64,000 bases of DNA from Takakia lepidozioides (taxonomy: Eukaryota; Streptophyta; Takakiopsida; Takakiales; Takakiaceae): NCBI GenBank assembly GCA_030704615.1, contig CM060731.1, positions 16,740,001-16,804,000 of the forward strand. Direction: 5' to 3'. Position 1 is the stretch's first letter, and each line of letters begins with the position of its first letter. The translations under genes and the position numbers were made by a program. Shown here piece by piece: positions 47,321 to 60,800 of this stretch. Under the pieces are notes generated by a model. That model saw nothing but the letters and a program-made list of their open reading frames with translations, did no database searches and was not told the DNA's origin.

Positions 47321-47509
47321 CCACTCTCGTTTCTCTCTCTCTGCTCTCCATCTTTTACTTACCTCTCTCGATCGTGCCAACCGGATGAATGCATCAATAC
47401 CTAGGCCATCCATCCCCCTTTATGGATGAGAAACCATCCGTACCGCCTATCGTTGAACACATATTGTCCACAAATTATTTTGTTTTGAACACCCCTAATT
47501 ATAGTAGCG

Positions 47510-47690
47510 CAATGATGCACCAACCCATATTACTGCGTTGCTCAGCAACACCTTCGGTCTTGGGTTCGACCCCCGTTGACTCCACACCTTTCTTTTTTCC
47601 ATATACTGAAGAAAAACAAATCCCTGTCCCTTCGTCCAAGGAACCCCCCTCAGACGGAGGGTCCCCCGGCATGTTCGTAAGGAGCTGCTG
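47510..47690 (+). mobile_element. possible tRNA-derived SINE, copy C (different family)
   Basis: 'ttgctcagcaacacc' followed 15-20 bases later by 'gggttcgaccccc' resembles a weak box A and a good box B. The body then carries a hairpin-forming 'cagacggagggtcccccgg'. The body differs from SINE copies A and B. The box A is weak, so this is tentative. Confidence 0.35.
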
Positions 47691-48839
47691 CCTCCAGCAG
47701 CACCATCAACTAATGAAAGACGTGCGCGCCCCCCCCAACAAAATAATAAAATATCTAGGTTTAGCAACGAATATGTAATGAAGTTTGTGGAAAGGCTCGA
47801 TTCAAGTGTGGGACCTGACAAGGCCATGGACAAGGAATCCGACAAAGAGTGTTTGGAAGTACTTGTGTGCAGGTAATGCGTAGTCTCCAGAGGTGGGGCC
47901 GCGATCTCACAAGAGCAATCCAAAGTCTGGAGTTGACATGAATGGCGACCAATGTCAGCGCTGTGTCTGTAGCTAGGGACCCGCGGGGTAAGTGTCGGAC
48001 AATACCGCCTGTCGAGTAGCATGCTACCCGTGTTTATTATTGTTTTTGGGTTATAACAATCAATCGTTATCCAAACTTGATTTCGCCGTATACAGCATAC
48101 TATCACCTATCTCACAATAACATCTCACCGGACTGCGATTCGTCCACATGACCTCCAGGCTCCGGATTACAATTGTTTTTCCCCTTTTTTTCTTTTTTTT
48201 TCCCCTTTTCACTATGCTAGAGCCATCCAGTATCAGTTAGTTAACATGGCATTGGGGGGTCTCCGTTAGTAAGTGTCGGATTCCAGGAGGCGTTATGTAA
48301 TGGGACCAGAAGAAGTACCAGTTCTCCGTATTGATAGGGGATACTTGGATTTATTTAATTGTTTAAGATTTTTTTAATAAAGAAAAAAAAAAGGGAGATT
48401 GCCAACGGAGCTCAAAATTCCTCAAATCTCTGCTCGAATTTTTATTATTATTAATTAAAGAATTTATCAACAGAGGGGAGATGAATGTCGGACTGTGCGT
48501 CTTCAGGTGGAGCGGACGAAGTTCATCCATCCAGTGTGGTTATTGAGTCCATTTCCCGCTTCAGGAAATGATGAGTCGGAAGTGAAGGAGTGTGGAAGGG
48601 AGGCTGACTGCAAGCGTCTGGATCCTGCTTGGATTCGTCTGTGCTAGAGGGAAATTTTGAGATAGGCAACAGTTTGTGTAGGAAGAATCCTGATAGAGGC
48701 CAATTACTTTGGATATTTGCTGAGAATGTGGTTCGTAGAGAGATTGATGAGAAAGAGAGCTGTGAGTAGGAAGCAATTTTCAAATTGACAAGGATATCTG
48801 TGCAGAGAGCGGGTACTTAGTTGCACGGGACTTTCCAGA

Positions 48840-51800
48840 ATGGCAGCATCCGGGGGGGTGGAAGTTGCGGACCCTGCCCTAGCAAGCTGCTTTACGCAGG
48901 GGGAGTTGCGATCTCTCAAATCTCAAGTGCGTATTTTAACCCCGGCTGTGCGTGTGGTTTACGTGAATTAGGCAGGGCAAGGTGGCATGGATTTCCGACT
49001 AAAATTTAGCCTTTGTTCAATTGTTCTGTAAGTGAAGGAGGAGCTTTAGAATCGGTCCTTTCTGGCTCACCATGCACTGACTGTTTCAGTCCAAGCGTTG
49101 AATGTTGACATGGAAGAAAAACCAAAGCATATACTGAAAGTGAATCTGCGAACGAAGCAGTACACTCTGACACAGCACCTTTCCTAGGTCTGCTTGCGGA
49201 GTCTCTTTCCACCAGTTTTAATCATGTTTTCACCGTTTTACATCAATGGTCCAATTTTCCTTTGTGAAGTGGAGAAATCGCTGGGTGCGTTGTTGTGGGG
49301 TTCGCAGTTTGAGATGATGGACGCTGGAGGAACAGGAGCTGTTCCATTAACTGAGTTGGAGTCGAGCATTCAACAAATGAATATTCAAGGTCCTTTAACC
49401 CCCGACGAAATTGTGGTCATCATCCGCCAGCAAGATACACTTAGGCGAGGGGTGCTTGACTTCGAAGGATTTCTTGGGGTACTCTTCATTTTATCACTCT
49501 CCTCTCTATATGTATATCTACTGTCACGGAGACGGTGCAAGCTGCTATAGAGTGTTGGGATCCAGCTGACTTTTCACTTACCGCTCTGAGAGTAATGCTG
49601 TTTCTCAATAGGACTGAGGTTTTGGAGCATTGATGGACTGGGGAGTCTTCGAAAGGTACATGTCATCAGTGGATGTACCAGGGTACCTTGCTTTATTTCC
49701 AAGGGGATTTTTCAGCAAGCAAGGTCCAGAATGATGGCAACAGAAATATTGTGTTATCAATCAGCTGCAAGGGTTGGTAGTAGACGGAAACATACAAATT
49801 TGGGCAGAATTCTGAACCCCACCAACAGAGAAACAGCTTGCAGCTATGGTTGGGTTGTACTTGCCTCAGACTCGGGGAATGCCGCATCATTGGGTGAATC
49901 TCTCTGGATGTGGGATGAGGAGTTCTGCTGATATGTCCTCTTCATCAACATTTCAGGAACCCTAGAAACAGGATGGAGCCTCAGTTAGTAAACGGAGGAG
50001 CTCCTCCACTCTGAACATGATTATTCTCATGTGACACATTGTGTAAGAGGAGGATTGAGCGTATATTGTTAGAGTACCTTGAGGCGATTCTTACTTGGGG
50101 CAGCTGTTTTTGTTGCCACAAACAGTTTTTGATCTCGATGAGAAACGTCTCCAGAAATCTTACTGGTCCAGTACCAGCTGCAATCCTACACTACCCAGTG
50201 GGGTGAAAATACTAAGAGAAGTTGATGGTTTTACATTTCCAAAGTTACTTGGGATGCATTCCATGTGCAACTTCTTGCAGTTCACAAAAGCCTCTTCCAC
50301 TACATATCAATTGCAGACAAGGAGTTGATATGATGGTCAAAGAGCTGCACATATAAGGATTTAGGTGGTGCTGTTTTTTCTCATCACTTCTAATGATACA
50401 AACATGGGGATAGGGACTTGCTTGATGCCAGCATCGATAACATTGTCGGACAACCAATTTTAGTGGTGTGCTTGGACTTGTCCTACTTTTGCCATAGTGT
50501 GGACCTGCTGAATTCTGGCATACTGAGGCAGGTGCAACTGGAGTTGCAAAAAGTGGGTGGAGGATTCAAGCCTAGCCATGTGAAGGGGAATTCATCATTT
50601 CTGACAAGCGCTGCCACCACGCTGGTACATACCATAAGTGACTCAGAGAAGAAGGCTTATGTGGACCACATCAATAGGCATCTCGCTGGTGACCCTGCTT
50701 TGCAAAGTGTTCTGCCTATTGATCCATCAAGTAATCAATTGTTCGAGATTGCCAAGGAAGGCATTCTCCTCTGGTATGGCACCACTCCCTATCTGATGAT
50801 GAAATCAGCAATATATTTGGAGAAAGAGCCACTGGAGTTCCAGGGATAGACCTGTGTGTATGAGAGAGAACAAGATAAACAGGTGGGTATGGATTGTCAC
50901 CACAGCCCGTCTGCCAGTCGAAGGGGGGGATAGGGGAGACAAGAAGGGAGCAGAATGGAAGCCTCTACCATCAACCCAGTGAGACATACCAATGTAGTTA
51001 AATGCAGCTTTCCAGGTTGCCCCAAACACCCTTCACCACTGCGTCAAAGTTTTGTGAAAATTCAATCCAGATTTGTGACCCCGGGAGGACCAAAGACTTT
51101 AGGCATTGTGTGCTGGCTTGCATCTTGATGTTATATATGATAGACCGTGACCAAATTTATAGCCCAACAATATCGGCCTCTCCTCTACATAAATTTCTTG
51201 AGACTTGTGAAGTTGTGATTGAGGTTTTTGGTTATAAAGTCTGTTCTGCTGTTTGCGCCCGTAAACAGAGGAGTTATGGCTGTTGCATGCAGCAAGTTGA
51301 TAAATCTGGCCGTCTCGGGGACAATTGATGAGAGAGCCTTGAATGTGAAAGGAAGGCTCAACCCATGGGAGAGGACGGAAAACCACACGCTCTGCCTTAA
51401 CTCAGCTAAGGCCATTGGCTGCTCTGTGGTCAACATTGGCACTGAGGATCTGTCAGAGGGTAGGGTAAGTGTGACTGATGAAGGCAAACTGCCCCTGTCT
51501 ATGAGAGAATGTCAAGGGGTTTTAGGTGTTGAACTACATGAAACATGTACAATTATTGTCTGTAGAACCTCATGTATTTTTATACAAAGTCATTCTCAAA
51601 CTCATGAGGACCAGCCAGCAATGTTTATTTGGGGTGCATCTAATAGCTTTTCAATACCTTTGAAAACTGAAGAACATCTAATTTTAACATTGGTTTATGG
51701 TGGTGGTGGTGGGGTGTTGCAGCCACATCTGGTGCTAGGGCTCATTATTCAAATTGTGAAGGTATATGAATCTCAAACCTCAGAAGCTTGTGGTCATCAG

Positions 51801-54800
51801 CATGCCTGTGGTTGACTAGTGACTCCTAGGTGCCACAGACATTCCTTTGTCTACTGCCTGTCTGTATGATTTCTGGTCTTAGCTCTTGAATTTTGATAAA
51901 GTGTGGAACTTGACGTTTGACCTTTAATGGCTTTCCAATGTCAAGTGCTCAGCTAAAGTCAAATAGAGCTTGCTCCTTGTCTCTTTGTTGGCTGGTGTGA
52001 GCCCTTCACAACGGAGTGTCATTTCCCTCTTGTTCTGCCCAAACTAGGCACGTGGTCTATGGCCATGGCAAACAATGTCACATCAATACCGTCTTTTTTT
52101 GAGCTGGCCGAGCACAAGCAAACAAACCCCTGAGCCTGATTTTGTGGGCAATACCGTCCAGGATAGGGACTGCTTTGATGTGGAGGTTTTCTTGGTTTAG
52201 GCCCTCTTAGCTTAATTTGATACTGTCAAGGCAATGTAGAATAAAAGCGTTGGCCATGCCCTGATGAAGACCTTGATACCTTGGTGAACATTTTGTGAAG
52301 GAAAGCTGTAAGGTTGGCACTTTTGTCATTTGTACGTGTATGCCCACTGGCGGAATCAGCCCTTAGTGATGGAGGGGACCCAATGCTATTCCATTTCCCC
52401 CAATCCAACCTACAGCCCTACGTTTCCTGTACAAACTAGGGTCTGTGGCCTTCAGGCTACAGGAAGGACAGTATAACATGGTTGGTATGAGTGTGCATTA
52501 CTAGATTCAACTGCTGGCAGATGTCAACCTCAAGAAGATGCCGGAGCTTGCTGAGTTGCTGGATGACACTGAGGTCTGCACGTTTTCATTTTGACCACAT
52601 ACACCTGAAGCAGGACTGTAAACTGTCCATCATTGAGCTGTTACTGGCTATGATCTCCACAGAGGCAACAGTAGCTTTAGTGCAGACATTGTGCTATCCT
52701 GTGTTAATGTTTAGGTAGCTAGATGTCGCGATGGCCCTCAGAATGCTGACTGTGGTAAATCTATGGCAGGAATTTGAAGATTTTTTGAGATTACCAGCTG
52801 AGAAGGTCTTACTGCGCTGGATGAACTTTCACTTGAAGAAAGCAGGCCACAAAAAGACAGTGTCTAACTTCTCCTCTGATGTAAAGGTTGGTGTCTCACA
52901 GGCTTTCTAGCTAGCAATAATACTGTTCACAAGCTATTGGCTAGGACTTGGATCCGACGACCACTTCGTAATCATTGTTAAGGACTTCTTAGAAATTACT
53001 TCCTCTCTCCTTTGCTTCTCCTATTTCCACGTTCAGTCAAAAGTCCAAAAGCTTTGTCAACCTAAAACTGCTGCTCCTGATGTTGAATACAAAGCATATT
53101 GTATCCAAGCTTGGCCCATTTAATTGTCTGTCTGTGCATGTGCTATTGGTTTATGGGGTTGATGGTCTCTGTGGATATTAGCCAACTTACATTTTGGCTC
53201 TGGTTTTGTTTCCTCTCTCATGTTTTTTTCCATTTTGTCCCATAAGCTCTTTGAACTTTCCGCGGACGTTATAAAGTACCATTTCATTTCATTGATCTGG
53301 TCAACTGGACTGTGAAAATTTAGGATGGGGATGCATACACATTGCTTCTGCACACACTGGCACCAGAGAGCTGCAGCTTACAACCATTGGAGATCAAAGA
53401 TCCAACTGAACGAGCCAAAGCGATGCTAGCCCAGGCTGAACGCATCAACTGTGGCAAATATCTCTCTGCAAAGGATGTAGTCGATGGCACAGCTAATCTC
53501 AACCTTGCTTTTGTGGCCCATCTTTTCCATACCAGGTACCATGTGTTTCGAAGCACTGAAGGGCACTTAGAATGTAAGAGGTGAAGTCTACACTATGAGC
53601 AAACTTGTGAGCTTTTGGATCCGTGGGTCTCTCTCTCTCTGTCCTCTCCCTCTTTCTTGTTGGCCTCCCACGGACGTAATAATTCTTTCCTCCTTAACAT
53701 ATTTCTTCCTTATTTTGAGTCTGGAAATCTCATTTGGAACATTCTTTTGTTATCATAGGGCCTTCAGGAATCAAGTGGACTTAATATTTCTTCTATTCTC
53801 TCTCCTTTTTCCATAGTGAAGCAGGAAGCACCCCAAAACAAACTGTATCAACCAAAAGCCTGGATCATAACCTAAGCCAAGAAATGGCAACCCAGACAGA
53901 GTTACCAATCTAAGAAGCACACCAACTGCAGTGTAACCAGGGGAGAGCTGTCAGTGTGACGACTTTTGAAGTCAAGTATTCAGGAGGCAGAAACCAGCAC
54001 CTAGTCTGCAGTGCCTGGGCTGGCGTCAGGGCGATGACACCTACAAGCCTGTCAAAAGCCTGCATTGCCAGCTAGCAGCAGAATAGCGATAGGAAGCAAG
54101 GCAGAAGTGAGATCCATAACTATCCAGAAAAAGAATCTGTCAATGTAACAGGATAAAGTTCTGGAAGATAATATCTCGAGTGATAGTGGTTGGGGCAAGA
54201 GGACACACCCTCTACTTCCTTTTGACACACTCCCCTAAACGGATGGTTACAATGCTCAAGCAAACCTCAATGTGTACATCTCCCTCTTGACTGGTGCCTG
54301 CCCGCCAGCAGGTTCTTGTTTTTTGGACCAGTTCACATTGGAATGTCTTTGGGCTTTGGTAGAGTTCATACCCTGCATCAGTTATGCTAGAAGGGTTCTC
54401 AGCGAATGTTAGAAATCGGTTTCCTGTGCTGGATTATGTTCCTTTTTCTTGCATAGTTAAGTTCTTAGGGTCCTTTGCTCTTTCCTTCTGAAAACTGTCT
54501 CTTCACTTTTGTTCTGTTTGTGCTCTAGAACATGTCTGCCTGTCTGTCCGAGAAGAAATATGCTGCATCTACTTTGGTTGCTCTGTAGCAACTCCTTCCT
54601 CCCATCTTGACTTTCCAAGAAGTTTTTTGGGACAAGTTTGTGCCAGCTCTACACTGTCAAGAGTTGTGTGGGTGCCTGGTCTTCCCTTATTTGTGTTTGC
54701 CAAGTGCAGCCAATTCACAATGGGGGTACTTGGGGTGGTTTCCAGGAATGGGCTCTCAGTGTATAACGGGAAAGTCTCATATGCCGAATTGATGGAAGAC

Positions 54801-57800
54801 GACGAACAAGTGACAAGGGAAGAGCGCTCGTTTCGAATGTGGATAAACAGTCTGGGCAGTGAGAGTCATGTCAATTCTCTCTTTGATGATGTCCAAGATG
54901 GGTGCGTGCCCGGTTTGCTGCTGATATCCACACGTTGGGTCTACCTTGTTGTGGATTTGAACTTTTCTGATGCACCTTGACACACTTAGCAGGTTTGATT
55001 GTGTATTTCCATCTTTTTTATACCACAGTTTCTCCCAGGAAAATGGGAAAAATTTATGAAGATGCATACGACAAGAGTCCGGCAATTTGGCAACAGTGTA
55101 ATATTGTTTGTGGGTCCCATTTTCAATAGTCAAGATGCAATAGCTGCTCAGCTAACACGTGACATGGGTCCTTTGTGCTGACAATGGAAATTGTGGAGGC
55201 GTAACCTTTATTTTCTCCTCTCTAGCTGTTTACAAGAGCTCATCTTTCCACTTATTAGAAGTCTGACTTTTCATGGAATTCAATGTCACATGCATGTTTT
55301 GTATCTGAGGATGGACAGGTGGGTACTTCTGAAGCTGATAGACAAGGTGGCGCCAGGGTCAGTAGCCTGGAAGTGTGCCAACCAACCACCTATAAAGATG
55401 CCCTTCAAGAAAGTGGAGAACTGCAACCAGGCCATTGACATAGGCAAAAAATTGAAATTCTCACTCGTCAACGTGGCGGGTACTGATATTGTGCAAGGCA
55501 ACAAAAAACTTATTCTTGGTAGGTGGATTCTTCAGAGAGAGAAGAGAGCAATGTGGTGTTTGAAGGAGAGGAACTGCAAATGTCCATGATAAGGTGAGTT
55601 GAAAAGGAAAAGGGGAAACTACATGAACATGCATGCACTCACACAAGGTGGATGGACACACATACAACATAAACAGGAAAACCGTGGGCAAACCCAGAAA
55701 TACTACCCAACCATAGCTTCCCCTTGAAAGCTGTTAATCACGGTGTCTACTTGCACAGCTATTGAAGGCTCAGATGCCTTGATTCATACGTATTAGGCTA
55801 TGCTTGGTAGCGCCCTCTAAACACACCTAAACTTAAGGATGTACTTTTATAACACTGATTGAGGAGTGTGAACAACCTAGCACAGTTGTCTACTTGCACA
55901 GGCTATTGAAGGCTGAGATGCGCTGATTCATATGTATTAGACTATGCTTGGTAGCGCCTTCTATACACACCTAAACTTAAGGATGTACTTTTATAACCCT
56001 GATTGAGGAGTGTGAAGAACCGAGCCAGTTGTTTCATAGCTCTCCTGCACATGACTCGTTGCATGCGGATGTGGTGTATGGATGCAGCGTACCTATGGCA
56101 ACTGATGCGGTACAATGTATTTCACCTGCTCAAGAACCTGAAACTGCAGGGCCGCGAAGTGTCTGATGCTGACATTCTGCAATGGGCCAATGTGAAAGTA
56201 AAAAATTCTGGCAAGTCATCACGAATGGAGAGTTTCAAGGTACCATTATTTGTAGACTCCGATATTCTGAATCAAATTATATCTACGAGAGTCCAAGTCC
56301 CAGTGAGCTGCTTATAGTGGATATCCCTGCTGAGTGCTTATTATGACAAGTCAGGGAAGCATGGTCTGATGGTACAGCACTATAGCAAAGGAGGATTTAG
56401 AAATTCTGAAACCAAATGGGATGAAATCTTCACTGCTGCTCTTTTTTAGTCACTACCTCTTTTGGCATGGGTGTGAGTGGCTCTTGAACTACTGTTGTTA
56501 ATCTCCCTAGAGTGACAATGAAACACCCCAGGAGAACACTAGCAGGGCTTTAAAATGACATCATCCAGGAAGTTTCCTACAGGTAATTTTGTGCAGTAGC
56601 ACTCTGATGCTGATGCCCAAAATAGACGAATTTGTATACCTAAGTGAGCACTATCGAGTCAATTCATTGGGTGATTAGTGGATCTAAAACTCTTTCCAGT
56701 CTTTAATTATTGCCTTCATGTTTCTCCCTGTCCTCTAGGAAGCCTATTGACATTGGGTGGACTTGAAACGGGAGTACATTAATGTCTCTGTGACTAAATG
56801 CCGGCCTTGTGACCTCGTGTCCTTGTTTGTTTCGACCTGAAGCGCTTTGCTTCAGGTAAGGTAGTGCATTGGATTTAGTTGGAAAGCTTGGGGCCTTTCC
56901 CTCTTTAGAATATGCCTACACGGGCCATTCCCTGCAACTCCCTGGAGTGGGATCTCTGAATGGTAACAAGCGGACTCCTACCGCTTGGGGGCAGCCCCTC
57001 CGCCCAAATTGGGCAGTCGTATGCTCTGTCTAGCATACTCGGCACTTGGGCTCGGGTTGGTTCCTGTGCTTAAACTTATGGCCTGCGAAAACAATCAAAA
57101 ATTTAGCTCCTATCAACATCAACACTCCTCAGGGTGATCCCTGGGAATTGGTTACTTATGCCAAATCTAGGGCTTCATGTGTAGTTTTTGGGGTGAATCC
57201 CAGGATGGACGATGGGTCCTTTAAAACTACATGCTCTAGCTTAGGCTTGGATTTCATGGCTAATGGTACCATCTCGAGACTTGATAACAGGGGTACGTTG
57301 AAGGTTGCAATGACCAAAAGTGCTTCTAATAGAGTCCCGCATCAATTCAATCTCAAAGAAGTTCGTCCCTTGACTGGCTGGAGAGCGGTCTTAGACATTG
57401 GTGATTCAATGGGGCGCTCTAGGAAGACAACCAAGGGCAACAACTTCAACTTGAGAGTTTCTAATCGGTTTGATGCTCTGGATGAGGTTGAATCCAAACA
57501 GCCAGAAGGACAAGATGCCCCTAAGTGTACGGAACCTGAACGTCCTGAATCTGAAGGATTTGGTACTCTGAATGGTTTACCAATCCTCAAGGTTTACACA
57601 AGACGAACAAATTCTATACACGGGGTAATTGTCCCCAAGCCGTCAGATGGACAATCTGTCCCTAAGTGTGCAGAGCCTGAACGTCGTGTAACTGAAGGAT
57701 TTGGTACTCTAAATGGTTTACCAATCCTCAAAGTCTACACAAGACGAGCAAAATCTATACACGGGGTAATTGTCCCCAAGCAGTCTGACGGACAATCTGC

Positions 57801-60800
57801 CCCTATGTGTGCGGAGCCTGTGCGTCGTGTAACTGAAAGATTTGGTACCCTGAATGGTTTACCAATTCTCAAAGTTTACACAAGACGAGCAAAATCTACA
57901 CATGGGGTAACTGTCCCCCCTTTGCAGAACGGTTGGCCGTCCAGGAGCAATCACAAGCTACCTAGACGACAAACAATTCACACGCAAAGGGCTGGCTTGC
58001 GGCTGGCCACTTTCAACTTCTCAGGGTTGACCAACCAAAGGAAACAACTTGAAGTAGGACAAGTTCTTCGGACTAATGATATTCATATCTGTAGAAACAT
58101 GGGAAACTTCGGATAAACTGGTTGGAGATGTCATTGGTTATAAATGGGCAGGTAAGATGTGTACTCTCAAGGCAGCCTCTGCCAAACGCGGTCAAAAAGG
58201 GGTCGGATTCTTTGTCCGTGATTTCTTGTTTGACAATTGTGAAATTATCAACAAGGGTTTGAGGTACGAGCATAGTATCTGGCTAAAACTGAATTTGAAG
58301 GGCGGCATGAGTACAAAGGACCTCTTTGTTGGTTGTGTTTACATGCCCACAGAGGGGACCCTTAGTGCTGACGCAGACAAGGCCTTCGAAGATGTAAAGC
58401 TGGACTGTGCTTCGTTCCTTGCCAAAGGTCAGGTGGTACTATTGGGGGACTTCAATGCCCGGGTGGGCAAAGGGATCCATCAGGACGATATCATTGGACC
58501 TTTTGGTGAGGACGAGCTGAATTCTAATGGCAGACGGTTAATTAACTGTCTAGAAGAGCTTCAGCTTTTGACCTTGAATAACAGGACAAGAGGTGACCAA
58601 GTGCAGTGGACTCGTGAGAAACCCCAAACTGGGGAACGTTCCATTGTGGACTATATCATAATGGACAAAATTTTGTTCCCCAGTGTGCCAATGTGTTGAT
58701 CGACAGAACTGATATTGGTACCTCTGACCACTTCCTGGTTTGGACTGAGATCAAAAGGTGTCTTCCCACACCAAGAGATCTGTGAATCGTTCGATTCGGA
58801 AGTGGCGCATAGAAAAATTCCACAACGAGGAGGTCAAGGCTGAGTACGTCCAGGCCTTGCAAGAGGCTCTCCCTCATTTTGTCCAATCGCTCCAAGAACT
58901 TCAGTCACGCTCTGTTAACGCAAGAAATGAAGTCGAAAGAGCAGTGGACTCTTGGGAGAGTTTCGTTTCCTCCGTGGCTGACAAGATCATTGGGAGGAAA
59001 CTAATTGTCTGCGGTAGAGCAGTTAATTGGTGGACTAATGAGATTAAACTCAAGATAGCTGAGAGACGAGCCCTCTATAAAGAGTGCTGCAATTTGGAAA
59101 CCAACAGAGAATTGTGGGCGAGGTACTACCAGCTCCGTAAAGATATCAATCAGCTTGTTAGGTCTCAGAAGAAATTATACTGGGACAAGTTATACAGTGA
59201 AATAAACTCCAGGTGTCGGCCTCTCCCCCGTCCCCGACTGCATCCGAACGGCCCCGGATGGAAATTTGGCGCCGTTTTTCCATCCGGGGAGGTTTTTATG
59301 TCGACCAGTTGTCGGCCTGACCCCCCGACACGACTTCCTTTGGGGGGGCCCGGATGGAAATTCGGTGCCGAATCTCTATCCAGGGGATGCTCTCTGTCGG
59401 GCACGTGCCGGCCTCTCCGCCCGAGGCGACTTCATCCGGGCGTCCCCTGTTGGATATTCGGTGCCGAATTTCCGTCCGGGGGTTGAAATGTGACGGCCAG
59501 GTGTCGGCCCCTCCCCCCTCCCCGACTGCACCACCATGGTGGTAATGACAAGAATTTCTGGTTGGCCCTTCAACGTTTGTACAAGCCGAAAAACGGTCAG
59601 CAAGTACAAGCGCTGAAGACTACTAAAGGTGCAGTGGTGACTTCATCGGTTGACATTGTCAAAACCTTTGAAACTCACTACAGTATCCTTGGCAGAACTT
59701 CTAGGTCTAACAGTGAGGGGTCTTCTGCTGAATGGAGGGACACAGTCGGAAAAACTGTTCCTATGATTCAAAACAGCCCTGATGAACTGGAGTATATTTC
59801 AATGGCTTATAATGCTCCCATTAGTTCTTCTGAGATTGTGGAAGCAATTGAACATTTAAATGGATATAAAGCTGGTGGACCTGATGGTATTGTCAACGAG
59901 CTTATCAAGCACGGTGGCGATCCCATGATAGAGGCCCTAGTTCTCCTCTTTAACCTTATCTGGAAGACTTAAATGATCCCCTTTCGCTGGCGACAGGGGG
60001 TCATTGTCAATCTATACAAGAAGGGTGACAGAGAAGAACCGGGGAACTACCGTGGCATCACGCTCCTCAATGCTGTTGGCAAGACAGTCTGCAGAGTTAT
60101 AAGTACTCGTCTCGAGGTTGATCTGGAGTCTAGAGGTTGTTTCCACGAAGGCCAAGCTGGCTTTCGGCGAAACAGGGGCTGTGTGGATCATATCTTCACT
60201 CTAAGCCAGATTATCCAGGGAAGGAAAAAAGAAGGGAAACCCACTTATGTCTTTTTCCTGGATGTCAAAAAGGCTTATGACACAGTGTGGAGAGATGGCC
60301 TATGGTTCCGCCTCTGGTCTTGTGGATCGAGGGAAAGATGTGGAGAGTTGTCCACAACTTGTATGCTCACACCAAAAGCTGTGTCACTGTTAACGGACAG
60401 AAGTCCAACTTCTTTGACATAGACCAAGGTGTAGCTCAAGGATGTACTCTCTCCCCTCTGCTCTTCAATGTTTTCATCAATCAACTCCTCGAGGATGTGG
60501 AAAGTGAGGGATTTGGGTTAAGGGTGGGTGATACCACCATACCAGCCCTTATGTTTGTGGATGACTTCACAGGCATAGGGGAGACTCCAACCAATCTCCA
60601 GGAGTTGATTGATTGCGCGAAGAGATACTTTGATCTTTGGGGGCTAGAGGCTAATGTCAGCAAATGTGCAGTGGTAGCATTCAACGACAGAGGAGAGGGA
60701 GGAAGTGATCTTAAGTGGCAGTGGGGTAGCCAAGAGATCCCGGTCCTCCCTTCCTACACTTACCTGAGCGTTGAGTTCTCCTCCAATTGTAATTGGGATG

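Larger units (their letters stand above)
46545..48839. promoter_or_regulatory. divergent 5' region between ALKBH9/10-like (-) and fimbrin (+)
   Basis: 2.3 kb that should hold both promoters and 5' UTRs. It contains a (CA)n tract at about 47302-47320, a possible SINE at about 47510-47690, and A/T-rich DNA at 48180-48470. No TATA box was singled out with confidence. Confidence 0.45.

Noticed and set aside
49308-49478. Functional EF-hand in the fimbrin N-terminus
   Set aside because: The '[14 protein letters not shown]' loop resembles an EF-hand, but the second loop lacks the acidic ligands. Plant fimbrins are generally regarded as calcium-independent.
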